From Thermosipho melanesiensis BI429 (lineage in GTDB: Bacteria > Thermotogota > Thermotogae > Thermotogales > Fervidobacteriaceae), in contig NC_009616.1 in NCBI RefSeq assembly GCF_000016905.1, positions 186,001 through 250,000 on the forward strand: a DNA stretch of 64,000 nt, read 5' to 3'. Of the stretch, positions 28,705 to 38,235 are shown piece by piece. The translations under genes were made by a program, and so were the position numbers. Under the pieces are notes generated by a model. That model was not told the DNA's origin. It saw only the letters and a program-made list of their open reading frames with translations, and ran no database searches. Within the stretch, counting starts at the first letter, position 1. Every line of letters starts with the position of its first letter.

Positions 28705-29972
28705 AACAAAAAACCTCCTTTCACCTTTACAGACAAGCCTTTTTCAGACAAATATGATTTGTCAATGTAAATCCCCGGAATAAAAAAGACAACATCTTCA
28801 TCGACAAAAACCGGAAGTATTCTTCTGATAAAAGATGGAACTTTCTTTTTCACAAAAATTTCCTTTATTTTTTTACCTCCCTTTATTTTATCTCCAAATT
28901 TCCAATTTCTAATAACAAAAGATTCCTTATTAAATATTATACCATCTTTATCATTTTTTCCAATTTCTATTTCAAATGGTTCTAAAAATATTTTTCCAGG
29001 CCTTTTAATTTCATAAAAAAATTCTCCATTTAAAAACTTTCCTAAAAAACCATACCCATAAGATATCTCCAATCCATAATCTTCCCAAAAACTAACTTTA
29101 AATGTTGTATTACCCAACGATCTTTTTAATCTATCGAGTTTTTCCTTATCAGGTGCAATTCCAAGTTGTTCAATTGTCTGTCTTCTAACAAACTCAACAA
29201 GTACGTATTCATCTTCAGGCACCTTAAAATATACTCCATCAAAGATTTTAACGTGCTTAACATTAATAGTATTCTCCATAAAATCATCTAACTCCCATAA
29301 ATTTTCCACAAATCTAAAAACTGCTCTTTCAAATGATGGATTTAATTCCTTAAACTTCGGAATAATATTATGTCTTATAAAATTCCTCGTATACTTTGTA
29401 TCAAAATTACTTTTATCCACAGCATACGGTATCTTATTATTTCCCGCAAAATCTTCTATATCTTCTCTTGTAAAAAACAACAAAGGTCTAATAATATTGC
29501 CCTTTACAGGCTTCATCCCATAAATACCAAATGGTCCTGCACCTCTTGAAAGCCTAAACAATACATTTTCCACCAAATCGTTCAAATTATGTGCTACGGC
29601 TATTTTACTTGCTCCAACTTTCTCTTTTATTCTATAGAAAAACTCGTATCTTAATTTTCTTGCTGCCTCCTCAATAGAAAGCTTTTTCTCTTTAGAATAT
29701 CCCAAAACATCTATTTCGCCAGAAATACATGGAACATCTAAACTTCTTGAAAATTCTTTTACAAGATTTATCTCTTCTTTTGATTCCTTCCTAAGACCAT
29801 GATCAACAGTTACACATACTATATCTATGTTTAAAATATCTTTCACACCGTTTAAAAGGTATAACAAAGTCATGGAATCCACTCCTCCAGATACCCCAAT
29901 CAAAATTTTATCATCACAACGTATAATATCAAATTGCTTTATTTTTTCCAAAAAATTTTTCAGTGATAACAC
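28701..29972 (-). CDS. tilS: tRNA-Ile lysidine synthetase
   Basis: Converts the wobble cytidine of tRNA-Ile(CAU) to lysidine using ATP and lysine. 423 residues. PP-loop SGGVDS at 28-33; [19 protein letters not shown] is the catalytic helix; the C-terminal part has the TilS substrate domain ([19 protein letters not shown]). GTG start behind GGGGTGA, divergent from the M42 gene. Confidence 0.95.
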   Translation of the reverse strand: MLSLKNFLEKIKQFDIIRCDDKILIGVSGGVDSMTLLYLLNGVKDILNIDIVCVTVDHGLRKESKEEINLVKEFSRSLDVPCISGEIDVLGYSKEKKLSIEEAARKLRYEFFYRIKEKVGASKIAVAHNLNDLVENVLFRLSRGAGPFGIYGMKPVKGNIIRPLLFFTREDIEDFAGNNKIPYAVDKSNFDTKYTRNFIRHNIIPKFKELNPSFERAVFRFVENLWELDDFMENTINVKHVKIFDGVYFKVPEDEYVLVEFVRRQTIEQLGIAPDKEKLDRLKRSLGNTTFKVSFWEDYGLEISYGYGFLGKFLNGEFFYEIKRPGKIFLEPFEIEIGKNDKDGIIFNKESFVIRNWKFGDKIKGGKKIKEIFVKKKVPSFIRRILPVFVDEDVVFFIPGIYIDKSYLSEKGLSVKVKGGFLF

Positions 29973-29991
29973 TTTTTCACCCCATTTTCAT

Positions 29992-30021
29992 TTGCTAATT
30001 CCCATAATAGTAGTGTATAAT
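29992..30021 (+). promoter_or_regulatory. Candidate promoter of the M42-to-flippase run
   Basis: TTGCTA (29992-29997), 18 bases, perfect TATAAT (30016-30021); GGAGG and ATG follow at 30055. The -35 is weak. Confidence 0.5.
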
Positions 30022-30054
30022 AAAAATGATAAAATACAAAGGAGGTTTTTAAAA

Positions 30055-31059
30055 ATGAAAGATTTAATTAGGAAACTAACTGAAACACATAGCCCAAGCG
30101 GAAGAGAAGATGAAATTAGAAAGGTAATTCTTTCCGAACTTGATGGATTCATCGATGGTTACAAAGTTGATAAATTGGGAAATTTAATTGTATGGAAAAC
30201 CGGAAGAAGTGACAGAAAAATTCTCTTAGATGCACATATGGATGAAATTGGGGTTGTCGTAACAAATATTGACGACAAAGGTTTTTTGAAAATTGATATG
30301 GTTGGTGGAGTATCCCCTTATACTATCTTCCGATCTAAGATTAGATTTGGAGATATAATAGGTATTGTTGACGTGGAAGGTGAAACTGGAGCTATACTTT
30401 CCGAAAATATTAAAAACCTATCTTTTGACAAACTATATGTAGATATTGGTGCAAAATCAAGGGAAGAAGCAGAAAAACTATGTTCCATTGGAACATTTGG
30501 TACATTTGATGGCTACTTTGTAGAAAAAGGAGACTTTTATATATCAAAATCCCTGGACGATAGAATAGGATGCGCAGTCATAATTGAAACATTCAAAAGG
30601 CTAAAAAACCCCGAAAACACTGTTTACGGTGTTTTTGCGGTGCAAGAGGAAATTGGAATTGTTGGTGCTAGAGTTGCTGGATATGAAATTGATCCTGATG
30701 TAGCCATTGCAATTGATGTTACCGGTGCTGGAGATACTCCAAAGGCAAATAAAAGAATATCAATGAAATTGGGAAGTGGAGCTTGTATTAAAGTAAAAGA
30801 CGGGTACTCAATTAGTGATAGAAAAATAGTTGAAACTTTAAGAAATCTAGCTGAAAAGCACAATATACCATATCAAATGGAAGTGTTAATTTACGGTGGA
30901 ACAGATGCAAGAGGTTATCAAAATACAAAAGCAGGTATACCAAGTGCAACTATTTCAATTGCGACTAGGTATATACACACCCCAAATGAAATGGTTCACA
31001 AAAATGATGTAGAAGCAACAATACAATTAATACTCAAATATATTGAGGAGGGACTATAA
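30055..31059 (+). CDS. M42-family metal-dependent aminopeptidase
   Basis: 334 residues, cytosolic. Metal and catalytic motifs of M42 are present: DAHMDEIG (metal His and Asp), SLDDRIGC (bridging Asp), QEEIG (catalytic Glu pair) and YGGTDARG late. M42 enzymes form dodecameric aminopeptidases; older databases call some endoglucanases. An upstream open reading to 29827 is antisense to tilS; ATG at 30055 behind AAAGGAGG is right. Confidence 0.93.
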   Translation: MKDLIRKLTETHSPSGREDEIRKVILSELDGFIDGYKVDKLGNLIVWKTGRSDRKILLDAHMDEIGVVVTNIDDKGFLKIDMVGGVSPYTIFRSKIRFGDIIGIVDVEGETGAILSENIKNLSFDKLYVDIGAKSREEAEKLCSIGTFGTFDGYFVEKGDFYISKSLDDRIGCAVIIETFKRLKNPENTVYGVFAVQEEIGIVGARVAGYEIDPDVAIAIDVTGAGDTPKANKRISMKLGSGACIKVKDGYSISDRKIVETLRNLAEKHNIPYQMEVLIYGGTDARGYQNTKAGIPSATISIATRYIHTPNEMVHKNDVEATIQLILKYIEEGL

Positions 31060-31060
31060 T

Positions 31061-31741
31061 CTGCGTTCATTTACTCCACTAGAGTTAAAGATAATAAGCA
31101 CAATAATACTTGTATTATCTTTACTAACATTATTATTTCTCATATTAACAATCTATCTATACACAAAGAAATCTTCTGTTGACGTAAAAATAATGTATAT
31201 TCCAAAACCAATAACAATTGAAATTTCTGGGAGTAAAACACTCCCGGCTTTTTCTTTTGATTCAACAAGTACAATGATAAAATTTGAAACTTTTGATTAT
31301 GAAAAATTAATTGCAAATGCAATTGAAATCCTTGATTATGGAACTGATGTCTCTACATTTGTCGTGGACTCAAAAACAGCGCTTAAAATAATAAAATTAA
31401 ACAACAACTATCTAATTAACAGTATTTCAGATGATATCTATTTTCTGGTAATACCTTCGAATGTAGAACTCCCAGGCCTTCTACCTGGAAAAAGCGTTTA
31501 TACTATATTTCTAAAAACAGGCGAAAATCCAGAACCAATCTTTAAGGATATTATAACCCTGCGCGCAAGTGGTTATTTATCTTATGCAATAAAATTTGGA
31601 AGAAAAAACAAAACTTTTTATTCTCTTTGTCTCGGCGCATTTCCTGATATTGATACTGCAAAAAGCTTCTTAGATAATCTAAAAATAAAGGAACTAAACA
31701 TAACAACATACGGTCCTTATATTGGTAGAATAACAAAATAA
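31061..31741 (+). CDS. Membrane-anchored protein with a SPOR-like C-terminus
   Basis: About 226 residues: one N-terminal membrane helix (about 10-35), an extracytoplasmic middle, and a last ~45 residues resembling a SPOR repeat (FYSLCLGAFPDIDTAKSFLD). SPOR domains bind denuded peptidoglycan at division sites. AGGAGG lies 9 bases before a CTG codon at 31061, the likely rare start; TTG at 31043 has no ribosome site. The weak SPOR match makes the role tentative. Confidence 0.6.
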   Translation: MRSFTPLELKIISTIILVLSLLTLLFLILTIYLYTKKSSVDVKIMYIPKPITIEISGSKTLPAFSFDSTSTMIKFETFDYEKLIANAIEILDYGTDVSTFVVDSKTALKIIKLNNNYLINSISDDIYFLVIPSNVELPGLLPGKSVYTIFLKTGENPEPIFKDIITLRASGYLSYAIKFGRKNKTFYSLCLGAFPDIDTAKSFLDNLKIKELNITTYGPYIGRITK

Positions 31742-31752
31742 GGAGGAAGATT

Positions 31753-32505
31753 ATGGAAATAATCTTAGGAATAGTCCAAGGACTAACTGAGTTTTTACCC
31801 ATCTCAAGTTCCGGTCACTTAAGTGTTTTTTCAAAGCTTTTTAATCTCAAGCCAGATTTATCCGTATTTGCGCTTTTACACCTTGCAACATTGGCTGCCA
31901 TTGTTATCTTTGTAGGAAAAGAATTAACTGAAATCATTAAAGGTCTTATAAAATTAGAAAAAAATTACATAAATCTTACTTTAAAAATAATAGTTTCCAC
32001 AATTCCTGCTGCAATTTTTGGTGTTTTATTGGAAAGCAAAATAGAAGCATCACTTTCAAATCTAAAAATCATATCTTTTTTCTTTCTGGTAACAAGTGCA
32101 GCTTTGCTAATTTCAGACAAAATAAAAGGAAATAAGGATTTATCTACCTTGACATATAAAGATGCATTAGTTATTGGAATAATGCAAGCTCTTGCAATAT
32201 TCCCAGGTATATCTAGAAGTGGTTTTACATTGTTTGGATCGCTTCTTATTGGCTTAGAAAGAGAAATTGCATTAAAATATTCCTTTTTAGTTAGTATTCC
32301 AGTAATCTTAGGGGCTGGCTTGTTGGAAATTAAAAACATAAGTCTAAACTCATATTCAATTTCTTCAGCAATAGTAGCGTTTTTTTTCGGCCTGTTAAGC
32401 CTTTTTATACTTAAAAAAGCAACTATCTCAAAAAATCTAAAGATATTTTCTGCTTATTGTATTTTTATTTCCATCTTCTCGTTTGTATTAGGGGGGATAA
32501 AATGA
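31753..32505 (+). CDS. uppP: Undecaprenyl-diphosphatase
   Basis: Recycles the lipid carrier undecaprenyl-PP for peptidoglycan and surface glycans. 250 residues, polytopic. Signatures GIVQGLTEFLPISSSGHL at the start and GISRSG near 158 form the active site. ATG behind AGGAGG. Its position ahead of the glycan block is fitting but may be coincidental. Confidence 0.95.
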   Translation: MEIILGIVQGLTEFLPISSSGHLSVFSKLFNLKPDLSVFALLHLATLAAIVIFVGKELTEIIKGLIKLEKNYINLTLKIIVSTIPAAIFGVLLESKIEASLSNLKIISFFFLVTSAALLISDKIKGNKDLSTLTYKDALVIGIMQALAIFPGISRSGFTLFGSLLIGLEREIALKYSFLVSIPVILGAGLLEIKNISLNSYSISSAIVAFFFGLLSLFILKKATISKNLKIFSAYCIFISIFSFVLGGIK

Positions 32506-33698
32506 TAAAAATACATGCAGAACATCTTATAACACCAATGGGAAGTAGTCCTAAAAAAGGAAATGAAATGAGAAAACTATTTGAAACATTTGATACAGAT
32601 ATAATAATCGACAAGGGAAAAATATTGGACATAAAAAAACACAAATCTCATGATGATTATACAATAGAAGCAAAATTGGTAACTCCTGCATTAATAGATG
32701 CACATACACATATTCCATTTTATGGAAAACGTGCAAGAGAGTTTTATCTTAGAGCAAGAGGAAAAAGTTATTCTGAAATATTTGAACAAGGTGGCGGCAT
32801 ACACAATAGTGTGAAAATGATAAGAAATGCAAGTATAGATGAAATAGTGAAACAAAATATAGATTACCTAAAAATATTCAAAAGAAACGGAATTTGTGCA
32901 ATTGAAGGAAAAAGCGGTTATGGCCTTGAAAAAATCAATGAATTAAAACAATTAAAATCCATTACCGTATTAAACGAAATTCAAGATATAAAGATAATTC
33001 CCACATTTTTAGGTTTACATGCAATACCTTTAGAAGAAAATAAAAATGAATATATAAAAAAGGTAGAAAGCTGGTTAGAAGATATTAAAAAATTCACAAA
33101 TACAATTGATGTCTTCTGTGATAAAGGAGTATTTCTTCCAGATGATATAAAAGAGTTATTTGAAAGTGCAAAAAACAAGGGATTTAAAATAAGATTTCAC
33201 GCGGATGAAATCGAAAATGTTGGTGCAACAAAATTTGCTGTAAAAATAGGGGCAGTTTCTGCTGACCATCTACTCAAAATTGGAGATGAAGAAATCGAGC
33301 TTCTTTCAAATTCTAACACCATTGCAACACTTATGCCAGGTACAAGCTTTTACCTTGGAGAACCTTTTGCAAATGCAAGAAAATTAATAGACAATGGTGC
33401 TGCAATAGCATTGGGATCAGATTTTAACCCAGGTTCTTGTCCAATCTTTACCCCTTCTTTTATAATGCACCTTGCTCTGAGATTTCTAAAAATGGAACCA
33501 GAAGAAATTTTAACCGCTTACACTTTAAACTCTGCTTATGTTTTGGACATTGAAAATGGAAAGATAGAACCTGGATACAAATGCGATATTGCATTATGGA
33601 ACACAAATGAGTTTTTAGATATTCCATACATGTTTGATCAAAATTTCCTAAAAGGTATTATAATCAACGGCAAGGTGACAATGTATGAAAACAACTAA
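32502..33698 (+). CDS. hutI: Imidazolonepropionase-like amidohydrolase
   Basis: 398 residues. Metal-binding HTHIPF after a DA turn, FEQGGGIHNSV, the HADE pair with SADHLL, and GSDFNPGSCP are HutI marks. HutI hydrolyses imidazolone-5-propionate in histidine degradation. No hutH or hutU is in the window, so the partner genes are elsewhere or the substrate differs. ATGA overlap with uppP sets the start. Confidence 0.87.
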   Translation: MIKIHAEHLITPMGSSPKKGNEMRKLFETFDTDIIIDKGKILDIKKHKSHDDYTIEAKLVTPALIDAHTHIPFYGKRAREFYLRARGKSYSEIFEQGGGIHNSVKMIRNASIDEIVKQNIDYLKIFKRNGICAIEGKSGYGLEKINELKQLKSITVLNEIQDIKIIPTFLGLHAIPLEENKNEYIKKVESWLEDIKKFTNTIDVFCDKGVFLPDDIKELFESAKNKGFKIRFHADEIENVGATKFAVKIGAVSADHLLKIGDEEIELLSNSNTIATLMPGTSFYLGEPFANARKLIDNGAAIALGSDFNPGSCPIFTPSFIMHLALRFLKMEPEEILTAYTLNSAYVLDIENGKIEPGYKCDIALWNTNEFLDIPYMFDQNFLKGIIINGKVTMYENN

Positions 33699-34023
33699 AA
33701 AAAGCGATCTTTTTTTAATTGTTTTGATTTTAATAGTTATTCTTATACTTTTTCCAAAAGAAGATAAAAATGCAAAATTTGTCGTAAAAGTAGACGGAAA
33801 AGTTTATCTAACTTTAGAAGAACCGGGAAGTTATGAAATTAAAAACAATAATAAAATACTTACCATTGTACATTTTGATGGAAAAAATGTATGGGTTACA
33901 GATTCAACATGTCCTTTGAAAATTTGTGAAAAAACAGGGAAAATTACCAAGGGAGGAAAAATAATTTGTATTCCAAACAAAATAGTAATAGAATCCCAAG
34001 AGCAAGAATTACAAACTTGGTAA
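33685..34023 (+). CDS. NusG domain II-like membrane-anchored protein
   Basis: 112 residues: N-terminal membrane helix (about 8-24), then a single NusG-II/Lin0431-type beta domain (VVKVDGKVYLTL, then WVTDSTCPLKICEKTG and GGKIICIPNKIVI). Such proteins are often encoded directly before a Gx-transporter gene, as here. Paired cysteines suggest a disulfide or cofactor site outside the membrane. Function not established. Confidence 0.82.
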   Translation: MKTTKKSDLFLIVLILIVILILFPKEDKNAKFVVKVDGKVYLTLEEPGSYEIKNNNKILTIVHFDGKNVWVTDSTCPLKICEKTGKITKGGKIICIPNKIVIESQEQELQTW

Positions 34024-34502
34024 TTTACGCACTTTTAATTTCGCTTTCATCTGTAATGTTTGTAATAGAAAGATATATTCCATATCCCGTTCCAGCTGGA
34101 AAGTGGGGTTTTTCGAATTTTGTAGTATTATACACGGTTTTAAACTTTGGTTTAAAAGGAGGATTGTTAGTTGGAGTCTTAAAAACAATAATTGGAAGTA
34201 TTTTCACAGGAACGATTTTTTCTCCCGCGTTTTTTATGGGTTTTTTTGGCATCCTGTCTGCTATATTCATACAGTGGTTAATTTCAAAGTTAAAGTTCTT
34301 TGGATATAGTGGGATAAGTATTATTGGAATGATATCAAACAATACCGCACAAGTTTTTGTTGGGAGTATAATAATAAATAGCAATGCAATATTTTCATTT
34401 TTGCCAATTATGGTTGGTTTGGGATTGATTTCCGCAATAATAAATGCTCTACTTGCAAAAAAAATGGAGGAGATATTTGATGGATATAATCTTAGCGACT
34501 AG
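33966..34502 (+). CDS. Gx transporter / heptaprenyl-PP synthase component I-like membrane protein
   Basis: 178 residues, about five helices. The helix with FVIERYIPYPVPAGKWGFSN and the later glycine-rich GGLLVGVLKTIIGSIFTGT belong to the family named Gx transporter, formerly heptaprenyl synthase component I. TTG start at 33966 lies 9 bases after AGGGAGG and overlaps the previous gene by 58 bases. The substrate is unknown. Confidence 0.8.
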   Translation: MYSKQNSNRIPRARITNLVIYALLISLSSVMFVIERYIPYPVPAGKWGFSNFVVLYTVLNFGLKGGLLVGVLKTIIGSIFTGTIFSPAFFMGFFGILSAIFIQWLISKLKFFGYSGISIIGMISNNTAQVFVGSIIINSNAIFSFLPIMVGLGLISAIINALLAKKMEEIFDGYNLSD

Positions 34503-35028
34503 TTCTCCCAGAAGAATAAATCTCCTTAAAATGCTTAACATAAAATTTAAGACAGTTGCTCCACGTATAAAGGAAAATATAAACGAAACTGATCCAGAAA
34601 AGCTTGTTAAAAAACTTTCAAAGCTTAAAGCATTAAGTATAAAAGAAAAGGGAATAATAATATCCGCTGATACAATAGTTTATCATAACAATAAAGTACT
34701 TGGAAAACCCAAAAATTTAGACAATGCGTTTAATATGTTAAAAGAATTATCATCAAAATGGCACACAGTATACACAGGAGTTACAATAATTGAAAAAGAT
34801 GATATAATAACATTTTGTGAAAAAACAATGGTAAAATTTAAAAAATTAAGCGATGAACTAATAAGGTACTATATATCAACTTCAAAACCTCTTGATAAAG
34901 CAGGAGCATACGGCATTCAAGAACTGGGAGCAATACTTGTTGAAAAAATAGAAGGAGATTATTACAATGTTGTAGGATTACCCATATCAAGGATATGGGA
35001 TATACTCTGGGATAGGAGGATTATATAA
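34480..35028 (+). CDS. maf: Maf-family nucleotide pyrophosphatase
   Basis: Hydrolyses dTTP/UTP and modified nucleotides. 182 residues. Start ATSSPRRINLL, SADTIVYH with the conserved acidic residue, GKPKNLDNAF, and KAGAYGIQELGA near the end. ATG at 34480 behind GGAGGAG is clear; a longer reading overlaps the previous gene. Confidence 0.94.
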   Translation: MDIILATSSPRRINLLKMLNIKFKTVAPRIKENINETDPEKLVKKLSKLKALSIKEKGIIISADTIVYHNNKVLGKPKNLDNAFNMLKELSSKWHTVYTGVTIIEKDDIITFCEKTMVKFKKLSDELIRYYISTSKPLDKAGAYGIQELGAILVEKIEGDYYNVVGLPISRIWDILWDRRII

Positions 35029-35670
35029 TTGCTTCCAAGAGAAAAATTATTAACTGAAGGTACGGAAAAATTAGAAAACCATGAATTATTAGCAATATTA
35101 TTGCGAACTGGAACAAAAAATAATAATGTACTTGAAATTTCAAAAAAAATTCTAAACTATTTTGACAACAGCCTTTTAAAATTAAGCAAAGCAAGTATAG
35201 AAGACTTGTGTAAAATAAAAGGACTGGGAAAAGCAAAAGCAACTACCATACTTGCAGCTATGGAACTTTCGAAAAGACTTCTAAACGAAGAAAGAAAAGG
35301 AAAAACATTAAACTCTCCAGAGTTAATATATGAATTCTGCAAGGATATGAAACAATTTGATCAAGAAGTTGTTAGGGTTATAATGCTTAACTCAAAATTA
35401 TCAGTAATATCTTCAAGAGATATTACCATTGGATTAATTGACACAAGTCTTGCACACCCAAGAGAAGTATTTAGAGAAGCTATCAAAAATTCTGCTGTGT
35501 ATATTGTATTAGTACATAACCACCCATCTGGAGATGTTACACCAAGTAAAAATGACAAAGACTTAACCTACAAAGTAAAAGAAGCTGGTGAAATAATTGG
35601 AATTAAACTACTAGATCACGTAATTATTGGAAATGGTTTCTATAGTTTTAAACATAACCGATTGATTTAA
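35029..35670 (+). CDS. radC: RadC/MPN-domain protein
   Basis: 213 residues. N-terminal helix-hairpin-helix (IKGLGKAKATTILAAMELSKR) and a C-terminal JAMM metalloprotease-like motif HNHPSGDVTPSKND. Its role is debated despite the DNA-repair name. TTG start directly after the maf stop, behind AGGAGG. Confidence 0.93.
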   Translation: MLPREKLLTEGTEKLENHELLAILLRTGTKNNNVLEISKKILNYFDNSLLKLSKASIEDLCKIKGLGKAKATTILAAMELSKRLLNEERKGKTLNSPELIYEFCKDMKQFDQEVVRVIMLNSKLSVISSRDITIGLIDTSLAHPREVFREAIKNSAVYIVLVHNHPSGDVTPSKNDKDLTYKVKEAGEIIGIKLLDHVIIGNGFYSFKHNRLI

Positions 35671-35681
35671 GGGGTGTAACC

Positions 35682-36827
35682 ATGACAAATGATGACAAAT
35701 TAAAAAACATACTAAAGTTAAAAAATGAGCTTGAAAAAGAACTTGAAAAAAAGGGACTAAAGAAAATCAATAAAAAGATAAAAAAAGAAAAAACAAACGA
35801 CCTTGAAAGCATCAAAAAACTCAAAGAAAAAATAATTAAAAAAGCAAATATAACTAAAGATAAAAGCTTCACTATCTTCGACATAAACATGCAAGATTAC
35901 GATGCAAGTATTGAAGAAATATTAAACTCTTTAAAAACATTCTCGATTGACAATAAAATTTACAAAGCCTTATTATTTCTTTTAGAATCAAAATTTGATG
36001 AAGTTGAAAAAATCTTAAAGGATAAAGATATATATTCAAAGTACAACTTCTTCTTATCAAAATTATATAAAAGGGAAAATATTTCAAATGAAATAGTCGA
36101 GTTTATAAAAAGCTATCCACAATCTATCTATCCTTTTATCCTACTTTTAGAGTATTACCTTATTAAAGGAACTTCAACCAACTTTTCAAAAATACTATCT
36201 CAACTCTCAAAGATAGATAGCTTTTTCAGTATTATACTTTCTGCATATAGAAAAAAATTAGATGAAGATGAAGTTGTAAAAACCACTATAAAAACCAAAA
36301 AATTCCTACCACTATTACTATATTTTCTTAAAGCCAAAAACTTTGAACCTGAAAAGACAAAAAGTTATTGTCTAAATACGAATTACAGTCTTATCAACGG
36401 AACACCTCCTACAAAAAAAGAATATTGTATAAAAGCTGTTTTTGCAAATGCTGCATGGTCAATTCTAAACGATTACGAATTAAGGCTTGACACGTTAAAA
36501 AAGTTTGAAAAAACACCTGAATATAACTTATTTTTTGGCTTTTTTTATTTTAACAACCAAATAATAGAAAAGTCCAAACTGTTCTTTGAAAAATTCGAAA
36601 AGCAAGTTGAAAGATATTCTATAAAGCTATTTAACCGAAAACATACACATATTGGTTTAAAACAGTTTTGTTACATTCCTAGAGAATATACTAAAGAAGT
36701 ACATGGAAATTTATTAGAAATAGTAGAAAATAATACAGAGTACGATTTCTTCGTAGAATATTACGATCCAGAAATTGTTAGATTGTTGTTTTCAGAAAAG
36801 CACTGTAAATTAGTTTATGGAGGTTAA
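35682..36827 (+). CDS. Uncharacterised lysine-rich helical protein
   Basis: 381 residues, not recognised. The first ~60 are a highly charged coiled coil (LKNELEKELEKKGLKK, then KKIKKEKT). The remainder is predicted all-helical, with TPR-like spacing (KALLFLLESKFDEVEKIL; FFLSKLYKRENIS), and ends in a region with several aromatic residues. There is no signal peptide, so it is cytosolic. It sits directly before the outer-membrane barrel gene of the glycan block, with one base between them, which suggests a scaffold role. Confidence 0.6.
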   Translation: MTNDDKLKNILKLKNELEKELEKKGLKKINKKIKKEKTNDLESIKKLKEKIIKKANITKDKSFTIFDINMQDYDASIEEILNSLKTFSIDNKIYKALLFLLESKFDEVEKILKDKDIYSKYNFFLSKLYKRENISNEIVEFIKSYPQSIYPFILLLEYYLIKGTSTNFSKILSQLSKIDSFFSIILSAYRKKLDEDEVVKTTIKTKKFLPLLLYFLKAKNFEPEKTKSYCLNTNYSLINGTPPTKKEYCIKAVFANAAWSILNDYELRLDTLKKFEKTPEYNLFFGFFYFNNQIIEKSKLFFEKFEKQVERYSIKLFNRKHTHIGLKQFCYIPREYTKEVHGNLLEIVENNTEYDFFVEYYDPEIVRLLFSEKHCKLVYGG

Positions 36828-36828
36828 A

Positions 36829-38235
36829 ATGCGAAAACCAATTTTATTGTTAATATTATTTTCAATCCTTACCTTTTCAGAATTTTTGCTTAATCCTACA
36901 AAAGATTTTAACTTTACACTAAATAACAACATAAAGTTTAATTTGTCGTTTTCATACGGATATTGGAACGTGTTACTTATTGAAAAAGGCGGTGGTGCAG
37001 GAACCGCAATAAATCCCGCAGAAAGTGGTTTCTATGTATTTGACAAAATTCCATCTATTTTAAATTGGGAAATTTTCCTTAAAAAAGATAACTTTATCTT
37101 TTATACAAATATCCCATTTTCCAAAGAAAAAACGGTAATGATAATTGATCCTTTCACAAACTTTTTTTTGAAAAATTTTCGAACTCCATCCTTTGATATG
37201 AACGGTCCTGAAAATTTTTTACTTGCTTATGCGGATAATAAAACATTCCTTGGAATTGGCAGATACCCAATAAAATGGGGAAATTCTATATACCCCATCT
37301 CTATATCTGATACTACATTTCAAGATAATATAACCTTCTCCAAAAAAATAGATTTCTTTAAATACACTTATCATTTAATTTCTTCTTTTCCATTACTTAC
37401 CACTTCTGAAAAAACAATTCAAGAAACCCATTATGATTCTCACACCCCTGGACTATATTTCTCACAACCTTACAAAACCATCATTGCACATAGATTTGAT
37501 TTTTTCTTGTATAACCTTAGAATAGGAATAGGTGAAATAAACGTTGTTGGAGGAAAATTTCTAGATCTAATTGATATAAACCCATTAATGTTCTTCCACA
37601 ATACGTATGGTGAAGGATATTCAAACGTTTTAGCATCTATAGATTTTATGTACAACTTAAAAAAATTCAATATCTTCGGGGAATTTGTATTAGATGATTT
37701 TAACGGCCCAACGGAAATTGGTTCAAACTATAAACCAAACGCATATGGGTATAATTTGGGAGTTAGTTATAAAGATGAAAATCTAAAAATTTGGGGAGAA
37801 TATGATTTTACAAGCGAATGGATGTATATAACAAACTATCTACCATATTTAAGAGTAAATATAAGACACTTTTACTTAGATAACAACCATACCCCTGGAA
37901 GAGCCTTGATAGATTTTCCTTTGGGTTTTAAATATGGACCAGATGCTACTATGGTATCCTTAGGCATTGATTACAAATTTAAGTCATTTAACTTATCATT
38001 TGTATATAATCACTTAATTAAAGGGTGTGTTAACGATAATGGAGTAGATAGATGGAAATGGTTTTGGGATAGTTGGCCTAATAACGTTTCTCCGAAAGGA
38101 AACGAAATTGCCAATTCAAAAGATTTAAGATATAATATATTTGATTTGTTGATAAAGTTTTATAGTTTTTCTATTAATTTATTTAAAATAAATGAAAATA
38201 TTCTATTCATTGCAAATATCGAGGTGGATATATGA
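36829..38235 (+). CDS. Wzi/capsule-assembly-like outer-membrane beta-barrel
   Basis: 468 residues with a signal peptide (about 1-17, ILTFS) and many amphipathic strands. GIGRYPIKWGNSIYPISISD resembles the GR-x-(I/V)-x-WG motif of Wzi-type proteins, and FGEFVLDDF resembles a family strand. Wzi proteins help attach capsule to the cell surface. ATG at 36829 behind GGAGGTTAAA. Similarity is judged by eye and is moderate. Confidence 0.6.
   Translation: MRKPILLLILFSILTFSEFLLNPTKDFNFTLNNNIKFNLSFSYGYWNVLLIEKGGGAGTAINPAESGFYVFDKIPSILNWEIFLKKDNFIFYTNIPFSKEKTVMIIDPFTNFFLKNFRTPSFDMNGPENFLLAYADNKTFLGIGRYPIKWGNSIYPISISDTTFQDNITFSKKIDFFKYTYHLISSFPLLTTSEKTIQETHYDSHTPGLYFSQPYKTIIAHRFDFFLYNLRIGIGEINVVGGKFLDLIDINPLMFFHNTYGEGYSNVLASIDFMYNLKKFNIFGEFVLDDFNGPTEIGSNYKPNAYGYNLGVSYKDENLKIWGEYDFTSEWMYITNYLPYLRVNIRHFYLDNNHTPGRALIDFPLGFKYGPDATMVSLGIDYKFKSFNLSFVYNHLIKGCVNDNGVDRWKWFWDSWPNNVSPKGNEIANSKDLRYNIFDLLIKFYSFSINLFKINENILFIANIEVDI

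Noticed and set aside
29827-30054. N-terminal extension of the M42 peptidase reading
   Set aside because: It is antisense to tilS and lacks a ribosome site; GGAGG and ATG at 30055 give the family-standard start.
30601-30640. AAAACAC / GTGTTTT hairpin with T-run in the M42 gene
   Set aside because: Short, AT-rich stem with an eight-base loop; likely chance in coding sequence.
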